Assembly (NCBI RefSeq): GCF_029784155.1
Contig: NC_073691.1
Span: 53,116,490 to 53,180,489, forward strand
Direction of reading: 5' to 3'
Length of the DNA: 64,000 bases
Source of the DNA: Uranotaenia lowii
Lineage: Eukaryota; Arthropoda; Insecta; Diptera; Culicidae
Below the pieces are notes generated by a model. It was not told the DNA's origin. It did no database searches and worked only from the letters and a program-made list of their open reading frames with translations. The translations under genes and the position numbers were made by a program. This document shows, in pieces, positions 14,401 to 27,666 of the stretch (positions are counted from its first letter, which is position 1; every line of letters begins with the position of its first letter).

Positions 14401-14490
14401 CAGATTCAGATCAGACTCAGATCAAATTTAAATCAGATTTAGATCAGATTCATATCAAATTCTGATCATTTTCTGATCAAATTTAAATCA
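8400..14490. repeat. 11-bp satellite array (unit GATTCAGATCA), about 6 kb
   Basis: Roughly 550 copies of an 11-bp unit run head to tail, near-perfect over hundreds of bases at a time. Four copies of a diverged block of about 240 bp punctuate it. Each carries variants such as CAGATCCGATTC, GATTCTATCAG and TTGAGATCAGTTTCAGG, and the last motif starts at 10446, 11221, 11798 and 12771. A second marker (GAGCATTTTCTCATC) occurs near 11386 and 12925. Because 11 is not a multiple of 3 and the plus strand lacks stops, all three plus frames read through as an 11-residue repeat (DSDQIQIRFRS). These frames are repeat artefacts, not genes. Divergence rises toward both ends, as expected for an array homogenised in its interior. 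Confidence 0.95.
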
Positions 14491-14499
14491 GATTTATAT

Positions 14500-16440
14500 T
14501 TATATTTGAGTCTATTTTATTTTATTTTTACATTTTTCTCAACTTTGCGACTTGAAAAAATGTGGTATAAAATCAAATCCGGCTCTGAAATTTCCCCCCC
14601 CCCACCAAAACAGGGCAGCAGCTGTGCGAACCATGTAAAAATTCCAACAATGAGCGAACGAAATCTCATTTGACAGTTGCAATTTTACGCGTCATTCGTC
14701 AGAACCATTATTTTCTAACGTTCTGCTTCTTGTCGTGCTCTCGGTACAAAAACCCTGAAGCTTTTCTTCAGCTTCAGGAACTTCTTTTCGTTTGCAGTAA
14801 TGCTATTATGAAGGTTACATTCTTCCCGCCAACCCAAAATGCGCTACAAGTGCTTTTCCTCACTTTGGTGGAAGACGGAAAAAACAGTTCCCACTCCAAA
14901 AGTTTCCAGCACCAGGCTAGCTTACTCATAGAGTGATACCAAAAACGGCAGAAAAAATCGGTCCAACGTTGACATTTGTGCAGCACACGCTTCTGGGAAA
15001 GCATTTCGATTGGCCAACAACTCAAGAATCCAGCAGAGAAAAAAAACGGAGCACAAAAATGAAATGCAGTTGGTGACATCGACTAAATCTAATTTTTGTC
15101 ACCCTCCTCCACTTTTGCAATTGAACTTCCATCCGCCCACACGCACCAAGAAAATAAAACGGAAAATCGCTTTGTCAAACTTGATGCTGCTACTGGTTTT
15201 GTCGACAGTCAAATTGAACATTTGTCATATTTTTCTTCTGGCCAATGCTTGTGTGAAGCCAAAAGAACATGCCCGTTTCGGTTGATTGGAGCCCCCGGAG
15301 TAAAAGCTACTTTCATCGAAAACTATGAGCCAAATGGGTCCGAAAAGATTTCTCGGTCAAGTTATGGTTTCGTTAAGATTTGATGTAATTTTTCTTCCGA
15401 TAGCTTTCGGATTCATTAATCAATTCAGAACGTCAATTGTTGGACTGTTGAAGGTTTTTGTCAAATGACCAGCATTTGGGGGAGGGATAATTTATTTGAA
15501 ATTTGACTTCCCACCCTCTTGAAACTAGTTGAGGATCTTTGTTAAGGGAAGTCGATAATTCTTTTTGGATTTTGGAAAAAGTTTAGAAATGAATTTGAAG
15601 TTCTTTGTTCTGCAACATTGTTTGATATCAAACGTTGAACTCTGTTCCCGCTTTTTCACTCTCTGGAGCCACCTTCCAATTGAAAAAAAAAATCTTTCAT
15701 ATTGCTAGGCCCCCATGTTTATTGTGTCCGAAACAATTCGCGTTGTAATATTTAAGGCCTCTTCAATGTGCAACTTTGTAATACAAATTTAACTATTTTT
15801 CAGTGCTGCCATGCCGCAACCTCGGCACACAAAAGCGCATTTTTTTCCGGCCGAATTCACTCCATTGCATCAAACTTTTCCAATTAAACAGAGTTTCAGT
15901 TTTGACTGCCCCGCAAATTGAAAGGGAGACGTGAAAAGCTTCCAACGGTGCTGGTGGTCAGTTTGAGTTGGTAGTACATATTTACAAACTCACTCTCCGG
16001 TAGAAGGTAGCTTATAAAATTTCCAAAATGGCCTCCGGGAAAGCGTTTGACCGCAGTATAAAACGAACAAAACAGTCCCGATCTGGTGGGAAATGGTGCC
16101 GGGCGGCAGAGTTTGGTTGCGTTTATTTCGGCATGTTTTATTCAAAACCAAACTTCTTTAATTTGGCATTTCGCCGAAATACATCTCCCACAATGCGGGA
16201 GAAAAATTGCGTGCCGGCTTCAATTGGAAGCGTCTCTTGAGAAAGAAAATTACTTTATTCCTTCATTGCTTTCATTGCTTCGTGGGTGGAATCGTGGGAA
16301 TCATTGTGAACAAATTATAATTGTGTAAACTGATCACTGCGTTTCTTTTTCACCCAAAGGTGCATTTCATTTTATGATATTTGCACGACTCTCGTTTTCG
16401 TTTCTGCACAATATTTATAAACATCATCAAACAGGATGGA
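14500..16440. other. Non-repetitive island, no gene recognised
   Basis: This stretch has moderate G+C, few homopolymer runs and no evident terminal inverted repeats. Open frames of 80-100 codons overlap on both strands near 14670-15380, but none shows a recognisable domain. It contains one of three copies of a 15-bp motif (15658-15672) also found at 7450 and 55609. It looks like old unique DNA rather than recent transposon sequence. Confidence 0.3.
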
Positions 16441-16452
16441 TTACATAGGTGT

Positions 16453-17351
16453 AAGGCTATGATCATTTAGTATCCTGGCCCTTTTTTTCGGTGATAGCTA
16501 CGTTACTAGCTTGGATTTGCAAAATTTTAGTAACGTTTTGGTGGTTATGAACAGGACTATCTTGCCTATTTTTTCGGATTTTTAAGTTAACGTGTGTTTG
16601 AGATATTTACGATGCAAAAAGTCATGGTAAAAATAAGTTTGCACAATCACCTCGGAAATTCTTCATTGTTGACTTTAAAACTCATGAGCTGTTGATTTTT
16701 TTTTAAATTTTTTTGTCCAAATGGTTAAGAAGTATAAGGAGCCACTCTAGCATGCTCACGAAGTTCAAACCAAGCATCAGAGTGGGACCCTTGATCTCAA
16801 ATATGGGTAAAACGACTATAGTTATTGAGAATAACTAAAAGTAGACCGCTTAACTATGCAGTAAATCTGTTTCCGGTTGGCAAAAAGTGTTGCCTGACTA
16901 ATAGACACCGAGTAAATAAATAATAATGAGCAGTCCCATAGATCACAATCTTTGCAACTGGTTTTTACGCAATGTGACAGATGTGTTCTGATGGACAAAG
17001 AAATTTATGTTAAAACCGAATTGAAGAGGTCAAATTCTTCGAGATGCCTACTCATGAAAAGGTTCGAACCAGATTCCAATTGGTTTTTCCAGGTGAATTT
17101 GTGTAAAATATCATGATTTTGCCAAGGTTTTGCTTCTGTGGTAAGTATGATAGATCATACATGATTGAAAAAAGTGTGCAAAGATATAAAAGGGATTTTT
17201 TTAATAAAGTAAGAGTATTTCTGGTAATCAACGATGAATTTTTTTTTAAATTTTTAAATTAAATATTTTTATCAACACCTTCTTTCCTCCATAGAAAGTT
17301 TTTAAAATAAACACGTTTGTAACTGCCGGGATTCTAAATGATCATAGCCTT
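16453..17351. mobile_element. MITE with AAGGCTATGATCATTTAG inverted ends
   Basis: The left end AAGGCTATGATCATTTAG and the right end (its reverse complement, CTAAATGATCATAGCCTT) delimit about 899 bp of non-coding AT-rich DNA. The inverted match continues imperfectly inward (GTATCCTGG against GAATCCCGG). No clear target duplication is visible. A block at 17091-17349 recurs at 36162-36435. Confidence 0.7.
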
Positions 17352-18589
17352 AATAAAATAAACTTAACAAATGTGTTCATCGCAAAATCGTTTCTCGGAT
17401 ATATTTTCCACTATTCCAATAGACTGAGTCGATTTGGGGTAATTTAGGAAGTTCTTAAACGCTGACATCTTAAAGACTTCGTTTTGGCTAAAATCTCATC
17501 CATGAATTTTTGCAGAATGTTAAAGTAATGTTAACAGGAGTAATTTTAAATAAATAATTACAACAATAAATCAAATTTTATCATTTTTTTACTAAGAATC
17601 AACATCATTTTTGCTTCTTCTGTGAAACCGAGCCTGGTAATTTGTTTTGTGCCAATTTATAATTTTTTTAAATGAAATTTTCCGCTGAACAACTTTGTCC
17701 AAAACGTAACTTCGTATTTTTTAGGCAGAAAAGTTATTAGCATTTTATATGGGTATGTTTTTGGCATTGAAAATTTATCAATTCAACTGACATCACTGAT
17801 TGTGCCTATCGAAGTACTGCTTGAAAAGGAAAAAAACACTAGAGAAGTGCATTGCCTAGAGGTTTTATTTTTTGGCATTAGACGTTGATATAATTCGCAT
17901 TCTCGATCTCATTCAATTCACTCGACCACTCAAATGACTTTTCACTTGACGGTCACTTAAAATTCGCATGAATTGACGTATGGCCAAAATTCACTCCAGA
18001 GATCACTTATATTTGAAGTGAAATTTATTTTCAGTGTGTGTTAGATTTGAAATAATTGGAACAGATTTCGTGTGACATTTCAACAGGGCAACACTATCAG
18101 TTAACTAGAAACGAGAAAAACGCGTTGTAAATTTCGAAACATTAAATCGAATCCTTTAAAAAAACAATCAACCACATTTTGCTCATGTACACGCTCGTTT
18201 TTCTTGAACCATTAATGGTTATAAAATAACCATTTTGAACTAGAGAGGTCGCAAATTGGTTATTTTTAAAATGAAATTCCAAATGCAATTTGGCACGATT
18301 TGATAAATTTTTAAATTTGCGACGAAATTAAAAATGTACATTTTTTATAATAAAGATATTGATTACATTTTCTTCAAACCTAACTGTATATGAGCCCAAA
18401 TTTTCTGTCTTAGATAAGAAAAAAATCAGCACTAAGCAGTAGAGCTTTCGCCGATATCCCCGATTTTTAAAGCTGCTGACTACTGGAAGCCTTAAGTAGC
18501 TGTGGATAATTGTAGGGCTGTAATTGAAAAGCTATTAACATTCTCCCAAGAGCATATGTAAGCTAAAGCCGAAAGATTGACCCTAGATT

Positions 18590-20343
18590 AGTGTTACCAT
18601 ATCCCGCAATGCTAAAAAGAGTACGATGAAAACAATTTCCAAAAGAGTAAACAAAATTTTATAAAAAAAAAGCAATTTAAAGTCATTCAAATAGGGTAGA
18701 AGCACTAGTTATTGAACAGGTACCAGATATTGAACACTAGTATAACATTCACGGATTAAAACAATAATATACAGTAGAAAAATGAATCAAAATTCGTTGT
18801 GCCACTGTTGAAGTATTTTATACCTATGTTCAAATTTTTAACAAGAATCTCGGACTCTTAAAGCCACAATCCCCGAAACTTGAATATGTGTTCAAATTTT
18901 GGCTTGGTTTTTCGACTGGATGAAGAAAACTGCCTATTTTTGATTGGGGGAAAAATTGGATAAAAGACAAATAAACGTCTAAGATAATGACGTGAGTGTT
19001 TTAAACTAAATAAGTCTTTATGAATGATTTCTGGAAGAGTGGCAGCCTTTATTATCCTTATTTTCTTAAAATTTAACAAATCAAAGTGTTCAATCATTGG
19101 ATCTCAGAAAACGCCAATGTTTCAATTATTGAACGTTCAATCTTGCAGTACTCGTTTCGTAAAGAGATGCCTGTACCAGTTATTGAACAAACATCGGTTG
19201 GTGTTTAGAAATGTAAACAAACTGTTTCTCGGTTGCTAGCCCAACCAAAATCGCCCCTGCACGGCATACTATCAAGCGAAATACCCCTGAATATATGCAA
19301 TGATTTTCAATGTTAACGTGTTCAATAATTAGAACATTGCCTGTTCAATATTTGAATCATTGTGTTTAATCATTGGGACAAAAGTAATTTTGAATGAAAA
19401 GTCTTAAATAATAATTTCAAAGCATATTTCCACGAAAAAAATATATTGATTCGAAGCAGAGAAATAAGCTTAAGCTATGCTATCAAAATTTTATCAGAAA
19501 AACCTTTCGTTATTTTTTATTGGCCACAAATGTGTTGAATCCCAAAGATGGTGTTCAATATATAGTGTTCTTACCCTACTGCCAATTTGTTGGAAGTAAT
19601 AGGTATGACTAAGCATTCTAGATTGCCTGTTTTTTTTTTTTTTCAAAGAAAAAAAGGAAAAAGGCCGGTCCGGTACGCTTGCCCAGATATCGAGAAAAAA
19701 AAGTCTGATGTGCAATACATGTGCGAACATTTTTTTTTAAATGTAAAATTTAAATTGACTTAATAAAGAATTGGATTTTCATGGGAAAAGCCTAGTTTTT
19801 TGTCTGATTTGCCCGAAAAATTTTAAAATCCGTTGCCTGAATTTTGCTAGGTTTTTGGGTAAAAATGCTTGTATTTTCCCGGCTCAAAAATGCACATAAT
19901 TTTTTTTTCAGCTAATCAAAAAAGAAATGCTAGGGACTGAATATTCCTTTTGGATTATTCGAAGGAAACTTAGAATTTGATGTTATGCAGATAAACCACA
20001 TAAAACCCGATTAAATACATGATTTAAAAAAAAAGTGCGTATATTTCCTTTGAACAAACAACATGTTAGATTTTTGCACTACGAAGCATTTCAGTATACT
20101 GCTTTTGCGCTCTTTGTTAACTGTTTTGAAGGTAAGGTATTGAAAGTTTTTGTAAGTTGTATTTCTTTCGTATTATTTGTTAATGAGGTGAACACTCATA
20201 AAATGAAACAAATAAGTTCATTTTTCAGATTAGATGGCACTCATAAAAAAGAGCACATTTCGTAAAGTTTAAAAAAAAGAGCACGCTTATTTCTCGATCG
20301 AAAAAGAGCACATGTCCTCTTTAGAGAATGCGTATGGTAACCC
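18590..20343. mobile_element. Probable MITE with GTTACCATA ends, containing a nested MITE
   Basis: The left end reads AGTGTTACCATATCC and the right end, reverse-complemented, AGGGTTACCATACGC. Both ends are followed by AAAGAG-type motifs in the inner flank. A second, TA-flanked element (18694-19576) lies inside. No coding capacity was seen. I could not find a convincing target duplication, so the limits are approximate. Confidence 0.45.
18694..19576. mobile_element. TA-flanked MITE (GGGTA..TACCC ends)
   Basis: The element begins GGGTAGAAGCACTAG and ends CTTACCC. The ends are inverted repeats that extend into GTTATTGAAC / GTTCAATATA. TA flanks both sides (18692-18693 and 19577-19578), as in Tc1/mariner-type insertions. 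The interior repeats ATTGAAC or GTTCAAT motifs many times. It is non-coding. Confidence 0.75.
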
Positions 20344-21001
20344 TTATTTAAAGTAAACTGGGTGAGAAATAACCTACCTTTTGATTGCACGCAGATGCTT
20401 ACATTGCAACGCTTTGTTTTTGATCGAAAGCACTTAAATTTATTCTTTTTCGTTCGCCAAAAAATCTGCAGCTACAAAATTTATCAATTTACATACTTGC
20501 GGTGAAACTGGAAAAAATTTGTCGTGTCATTTGAGGTTAAACTTTAAAGCATATTTTTGGTAAATGCCTTAGTACTACCAAAATCTTTGAATTAACCGTT
20601 AGAAAAATCTTTAAAAAGTAACCATATAGGCAGTTCTGCAGCAAAACCATAAAGTTGTAATTTTACAACCATTAATGTTTTTAAGACCAGGCCCACCAAT
20701 GGTTGCTAAACCTCGAATCGAGTACATTCAGCAACATATTTATCAACCCATCATCGCACCAACAGTTGCTAACATGATTCAAGAAATAGCATTCGAGCAG
20801 TAGGTTGTTACAGGATGCGTTTATGTAGCAACCCGGTAGCAACGCAGTGGACTTGGTCTAAATAAATGAGCATGTTAACAAAAGTGCAATCCACACAAAA
20901 TTGTAGTAAAACGAAGTTTGTGAGCCCCTTTTCTCAAGCTGCTGCCGTTTATGCCACCGCAAAGAGAAATCAATGCTGATGAGAAAATTTGATGCCGATG
21001 G

Positions 21002-21262
21002 CAGGGTTGCCAAAACTTTTTTTTTCTCAAAAATCAGGGAACTGATCAAATCAATTTCTGGCTAAATCAGGCTACGTGAAAGTAAAAAAAAATCGCTCAA
21101 AGTTATTTCCTTTTTTCTTGGTTATCGCTCCACATTTTCAGTCTCTTGTGTGTTGTGAGCCTACTTGGCCATACATACATATTTTCAAAATTCAAGGAAA
21201 TTCAATGGCTTATTAGATTGTCAGGCTTGGCCTTGAAAAATCAGACACATTGGCATCTCTGG
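21002..21262. mobile_element. hAT-type MITE (CAGGGTTGCC..GGCATCTCTG)
   Basis: The left end CAGGGTTGCCAAAAC and the right end, reverse-complemented as CAGAGATGCCAATG, fit the CAGNG terminal rule of hAT elements. The interior is AT-rich with AAATCAGG motifs and no coding frame. Flanking octamers (GCCGATGG and GCCGGCTG) agree only partly, so the duplication is decayed or absent. Confidence 0.55.
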
Positions 21263-22229
21263 CCGGCTGTGCTTTGTCTGGACAAATGGTCGACAAAATT
21301 CTAGTTGATTCGACAGTGGAAGGATACAGGTAACAATCAATTTGGAAGCAGACAGATTTTCCGGTTTTAATGTGATTAATTTTTTATTTTTTCTAGCAGG
21401 TTTCTACTGCCAGTAAAGGAACAACATCAGTGTCAGAAAATATACATGGTGGTTGCCTTGTCCTGTCAGAATGGAAAACAACCGGAAGCCAGCGGTAAAT
21501 ATTCAATTTACCGTCATTCGGAACATCCCAGTTCAGGTATCGAAAAAAAATGACAAGATCGTAGGTAGAAACGTTGAAAAACGTAGTTGAAAACTTAACT
21601 TTTTGCTTAAAAAAGCAAAAGTTTTGGCGGTTCATCATCCGTTTTATGCTATAATTCAAGATTTTATTTTTATTTTTAGCTCAATTGATTGCTAAACTTG
21701 GTCTCCTTTGAGCTTAATTTAGCGAAAATCCGGCATCAGAAATTTTGTGTGTATATTTAAACATTTTCCGTTGCTGATCCAAAAATTCCTAAAGTTAAGT
21801 GTAACCACGTACATCCAGAAAAAAACCCGTTAACTCGATTTGTTTACATTTGGCAGTTTCGGCCTCATGAAATGTTACACCAGAGATTTGGAACGTAAGT
21901 GACAGTGGTGTTTGCATTTGGCAGATCTTAGTATTTATCTAAATTATCTAATATGTATTTTTTTTTCAATTGATCAGATGACGTCTCTTTATGTTTACTT
22001 TCGTCTCTTTAGTCTTTTTAGACAACAGGTTTTTAGAAATTTGAGTAAAGTTGCAATTTTTTAAATTTCTGTGCTCTACTTGGTAAATGCGGCATTTTCT
22101 CTGCTGAAGCAGTTTGCTTTGAACGTTGCTGCTCGAGAAGCGAACAGAAATCATAACACCCAAATTTTTACTGACTAATCGTAGATTCAATAGCTGGAGA
22201 ATCTTTCACGAAATAGAAAAATAATTTTC

Positions 22230-22495
22230 ACTTGGGTGCCAAGACACGCCGGAATACCCGGCAATAAAGAAGCAGACAAATAAGCCAATATTGCACTCAA
22301 CAGCTTCCCATCATCTGTTGACTCCAAATTTCAGCTCAAGACACTGTGCGATCTATATGAGATTCGAATCAGCGATAGCGCTCAAGCCAATCATTCCTCA
22401 GACAAAATAAAAACGCACCAACCAAGTAGGCGTGGACCGAATATGTCGCTCAGACCAGCGCGTTCTTTTGAGAGTAGGTATCGGGCAAGGTGTGT
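22230..22495 (+). pseudogene. Non-LTR retrotransposon RNase H relic
   Basis: The plus strand encodes TWVPRHAGIPGNKEADK followed by an in-frame TAA (22281-22283) and then ANIALNSFPSS. This matches the carboxy-terminal RNase H signature of I/Jockey/R1-type retrotransposons (WVPGHSGIPGNEKAD). The frame stays open for about 70 codons after the stop. No reverse transcriptase is adjacent, so this is a short, dead fragment. Confidence 0.7.
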
Positions 22496-23639
22496 ATGTA
22501 TAGGAGGTGTTACCGTATGTCAAATACTTGCACAAAAAGTCACTGTATGATTTTTTGAAGGAATGTAAAATTTAAGAAATGCAATAAAGAGATAATTAAC
22601 AAGACCAGTGGTCGGTAACCCTCTTAGTCGAAAGAACCCAAAACTACAATTTTCAAAATTACAGAGATTAATTATGCACTTGCTAAGGGAAATGACCGAG
22701 TATGGGAAAGACAATGGTGAGGACGTTTTAAGCAATCACCTTAGCATAGAAGTCTACTAAATTTGCTCACTTTCAACAATTTAAGTGAAGAATAGCAACC
22801 ATAAAAAATTTATTCGTTCGTTATTCACGTTTAATTGAATATCTGTTAATAATATTTATTAAAGTTACAAGGTATTGATGTTAAGAACACATTTGTGTAA
22901 GAAGAATTTATTATAATCTTCGCAAATCTTTAGAATCTTTAAAAATATAGTCATTCGCGTTTTACCCCGCAAAGGCATTTAGGACAGGAGTGCCCTTCTG
23001 TAGATTTGTTGTTTTATTTTTTACAGAGCTATCCATATCCTGTCTTGAACACAAGTTAAGTGAAAAATTTTCAAAATCACATTAGTTATTTCTATTTCTT
23101 TATAACCTGTTCGCATTTTTGCAATATGTTGACACTTTTCTGGATCACCATCTTTTGGTGTTATTTTAGATCAATTTTTCATGAGTGCAGCAAAACATCT
23201 GGTCAATAAATTTAAAAAAAAAACACACTCTTATGTCCAATCCAGACTTTATATGGCGTTGTATGAAACTAGCTCAAATCCAAATGAAATTATTGTTTTC
23301 ACTTTTTTGTGCTAATTGTTTGAAAAAAATGTTAATCTGTTTATCAGTAACGACAACAGGTTTCTGACAAACAGGTAAGGATGATTGAAATGTGAAGTTA
23401 AGATCATATGAAATTATTTTTTTTGAATTTTTTTATATTCTAAATTACGCTCCTAAAACCACATGTCATTTTTTTAAATTATTTTTTTTCTGGTAATTCT
23501 AAGATCTCATCCTATATCAGAAGTAATTCTTTAGTGAAATCTGTAACTCTTTAGTTTCGTAGAATTCATCAGAAATTCATGACAAAAAAAAAACGATTCA
23601 GTACTTTTATTATTGGCAACGTCAGCACTTTGTTATATT

Positions 23640-23997
23640 AAGGTTGCCGAGCCGGGTAAATCGTGGCAATTTTATTTTAAAACCTGGAACATCAGGGCAT
23701 TTCATTTCAAAATTGACGACCAAAACTCTGGGCAATATCCGGGCAAATTTTGTCAAAACTTACTAACTCAACAAAAATCAAGAAAAAAATTGAAAAATAT
23801 ATTTTTGCATCTAAATTTATCGACAGATTTTAAATCATTTTTTAGGCTTCGAAAAAGCCATTGATGACTATTTTTGAAGAATTTACTCAAAAAAATTTCG
23901 ATTTGAACGTTTAAATAGAAAACTTTACAATACAATTTGTTTTATTTTCGTTTGATTTGCCAAATAAATGGATAAAACCGGGCAATCTGGCAACCTT
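23640..23997. mobile_element. MITE with AAGGTTGCC inverted ends
   Basis: The ends AAGGTTGCCGAGCCGGG and CCGGGCAATCTGGCAACCTT bound 358 bp. The interior includes TTGACGACCAAAACTCTGGG and GATTTGCCAAATAAATGGAT. A diverged copy of the same family lies at about 59020-59585, and another fragment at about 62030-62720. It is non-coding. Confidence 0.7.
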
Positions 23998-23999
23998 AT

Positions 24000-25900
24000 G
24001 ATATATTCATTAGTGAAGATTCGAAACATGTAAAAAGAAAGGTTTAAATAGCTTCATACTCATAAAGCAATTTAAAATGGCTTTGTTGAAAACTTGTGTG
24101 CTTGAAGTAACGTTGGCATAAGCATCCCACTTAAAATTGAAAATCTTTACAAAGACTTAAAGCTTTATAATTTGAAAAATTGTAATAATAGAAATGAACT
24201 GCTTCTGCTTTTAAACGAGCGATTACACTTCTTAGCTAATATTAAAATAATAGATCTTGAATATGAGTTCAGAAATCGTTTTTTTTTTTGTAGATAAAAG
24301 AAATCGTAATGAAATTTGGAAACAGATTTCAACAACTAAGGTAAAAAATCGAGGTTGAGATTTAAAATTGGCCGCAAGAATAGTTGAGGAATTGAATTCG
24401 CAAGAGATCGCAGACTAACTTTTTTTTGTTTCGATTTTAGTCGTTTTAACATCTTTATTATCAACGATGCAGACAGCCATTGAAAAACTTATCAGGCACA
24501 ACTGTGTTCGATGTTTACTCTTGAGCTCAAACTCATGGACATTGGCTCAAGAAGCAACTGACTTGCGAACTGAGCTTTATCATAAGCCCATCGCAGTCTT
24601 ACGATTTTAATTTTTAATTCAATACCAAAATTTTGATTCAAGTCAATTTTTATTCACAACTAAGCTAAAAATTACAAATAACGAAAAATTTCGGAATTTT
24701 TGTAAAGGAATTGATTTTCTATAAATAATATTTGCTAAAAAAAGACACATGTAATATTTACATTTAAAAAAATCGTAGAAAGTTCCATTTTTTTTCTATA
24801 CAGTTAAATATTCTAAATAGGTTTTGCATTTTTTTTAAAGCCCGGTTTCAAAATTAAATCTTAATTTGGGTCCAGATTGCAAGAATTCGATTTTAGCGTA
24901 GAATTGCAATTTCTTACTTTTATTTTTGAAGTTTTGATTCATTTTTGCCAATGCTCGATAGTTAAAATTTAAAAATTTACTTAAGAGTTTGGTAGATTGA
25001 GATTGCGTTTTCTGAAGAAATTGATTTATTTGAAGAACTAATTAAGTTGAAGAAAGTTAAAATGGATTATCAAATAACCCTACCTACTAAAATATTTTAA
25101 AAGGTTTCTTTTATAAATGCACTTTTTTTAGTACAATATAAAATAAGAAAAAATCAGTCACCATGCGTCCCACCCCTCCCTGGGGCGGTTGATATATCGG
25201 CCCTTACTTGGGTTTATAAAATTCTGATACAATAAAATTAATTTTTTCTTGACAAAATGGGAGGTTTTGAAAGATATAAACCCTCAAACTAGAAATTATT
25301 CTTCGAAATCATTGATTTATAAATTTTACAAAACATTGACAAAGAAGGCAAAAGAATGTCTTTGACTGCTTAAAGTTCAAAACTTCAGGAGGTTAATTTT
25401 TTTTGTTAAATTATTTAACTTTTGAGTTGTAATTATTTTGAAATATACACGCGCTTTGGAGCAAATTATATTTGTATTTGTTTTTTGGCCGACTTCTGAA
25501 CTGGACAAGAATGCCATAAATTTTCAAAAAAAAAACCTGAAAAACATCCATTTTTTTCTTGATTTTCTTGAGTACATCCAGAATGCATAATGTTTGGTTG
25601 GAGAAGTACTGAGTACTCGCTAAAATGCACGTTTTGCAGTCCATCCTGAAAGATTCTGAAATAAATATATATAATGTTACACCTTATATACTTTTCCCTC
25701 GGATGAAATATCCAGGAAGTTGTGTGTGGAATCCAATTTGTGATAACTTTCTAATTAAGATGTTTAAGAATAAATTAAATAACAGTTAGTAGAAGAAGGA
25801 AGTTGTTTCATCAATTAACTCTGTTTTTGTATGTTCAAAAATTTAGTTCAATAAGCGAAACTAGATCAAATGTGAACTGACTGTATGAAAGTGAATGTTA
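24000..25900. other. AT-rich non-coding stretch
   Basis: No coding frame, RNA gene or clear repeat end was found. The region is dominated by A and T homopolymers. A short G+C-rich patch (CCCACCCCTCCCTGGGGCGG, about 25168-25187) stands out but carries no recognised signal. Confidence 0.4.
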
Positions 25901-27480
25901 GTCAAAACCGAACTCTCCAAGAATCCCTTCCAAGATGTGCCTGTACCTGTTTAGTGTGGATGATTGTGAAGCTACCATGAATAGTTACATCTCCTCTTAC
26001 CTTAGAACAGCTCACCTGATGATCCATCTGACCTTTTTAAACGAGTACCTCGATGAGCTACGTTTCACATATTCTAGTACAGCCTACACCTTAGTGATTA
26101 AGAGAAACCTTGTAGCTTGGGTGCTTTTCTTTTCATCATTTTAAATGTAACTCGCTCTTAATATTAAGAAAAAAATCCTTCCATTTTTGTTGTTTACTTT
26201 AGTAAGTCGTAGGGGTGATTCACTAATATTACTGTTGTGATTGTTCTCTCTTCTGGTGGTTTTAGGTTTTTAATTTTTAACTGTATTTTAATGAGTGATG
26301 CGATGGTTTTTTTGTGTGTTGTGTTATTTACTCAAAATGTTTTTTTTCCATCTTTTTATTTGTTATTCTACCAACACCGAATAAAGTTTCATAAAAAAAT
26401 GTTCAACAGATCGATCCTTTAGCTACTTACGACTGTTTAGACCTGGAAAGGTGTTATTTGTTTTTTTTTTCTAGGTTACGATTTTCACAGTTTCGAAACA
26501 TCAACGAGACACACCTTTCAGCCTACGCTTCTTAAAATAGACCTAGGATTGGTTTAGTTTTTTCGATTTTCTCTCATTTTTTGCTGTCTGGTTTGGTTGT
26601 ATTCGTATCGGCTTTTAATGGATAGACACTCAATTGTTGTTTGATGATTTTTGTCAATTTCATTTATTTAAATTACTTTATTGCATCTCATATTCTTAAA
26701 CATCTAGTTAATTAATTTATCGTTAGCTAGTTTTGCTTAAAGATTGTGTTTGTGTGTGTGTTTGTATGTTTTTTTTTATTTTCCTAACAAATGTGGGATG
26801 ATTCAAAATTACACCTTGCTAAGTAACTTTTGAACAGTTCTTTTCCAATTCTTTCTGAAACTTCTGATCATGGTGCAAAAAAAACTTAGCGACAAAACAT
26901 GTTTTTCGAATAATTGTGTACAGGTTTCATGAATGTGTGAATGATTTTTTTTTGTTTTTCATTAAACTCATTACTCAACGTCGACTCTCACCGTCCAACC
27001 GCGAGACGAAAGGACTCGTAAATTTCTCCCTCTCGAAAGTTCTCTCTACATATTTCCGAACGTCCTTTCTGCTGTACAATAGTAGTTGTGGTGTCTGGGA
27101 GAGATTTGTTGCAACTTTCATAGAATTTATGTTCATGAGTTGTTATCCTTCTTCAATCTTCAATCTAACATTCATTTTCAGTTTCACTAGCCTAAACGAA
27201 AATTCCGTGTTCACCTACTTTTTTCCCGCGGTTTTCCGGGACGGAAGAGCGCTGATTTTCACTTGAATTCTTTCATGTTTTAGTTTTGTTTTTTTTTTTG
27301 GTTGAAATTTCGCTTCACGAGCTTGCCACTAGCTGGCCCGTTCTAATTTGGCATTTTGTTTTCAATTCCATTGCTTTCGAAGCTACTACCCTTTAGCCTT
27401 TTGATCCACATTGCTTTGCAACAATGTGGATAATGTCTACCTTACGAGAAACCATCGGAACACCTAAGGAGTAGGTTCAT
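25900..27480. other. T-rich, UTR-like unique stretch
   Basis: This region resembles the receptor 3' UTR (37150-38609) in composition: T-rich plus strand, GT-rich tracts (TTTGTGTGTGTGTTTGTATG near 26751) and no transposon ends. It carries a perfect 10-bp hairpin stem (27404-27413 with 27422-27431, 8-nt loop). The frame at 26916-27266 has no recognisable domain. It may be a UTR of an unplaced gene or a distal part of the receptor 3' UTR displaced by transposons. Neither can be shown here. Confidence 0.3.
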
Positions 27481-27666
27481 AAAATATTTTTAATATGTAT
27501 AAGAGATTAATCACCGTAATTTTTGTAAGTTACTTTTTATTTATCGGCCTTATCGGTGAAAAATGATGTCTAATTTAGTAGGGACATCTAAAAATTTTGA
27601 AATATTAATAGATGGATTGTAGGTTAGATGGAACGAACGCGATGATAACAAACTGAGAAGACTATA

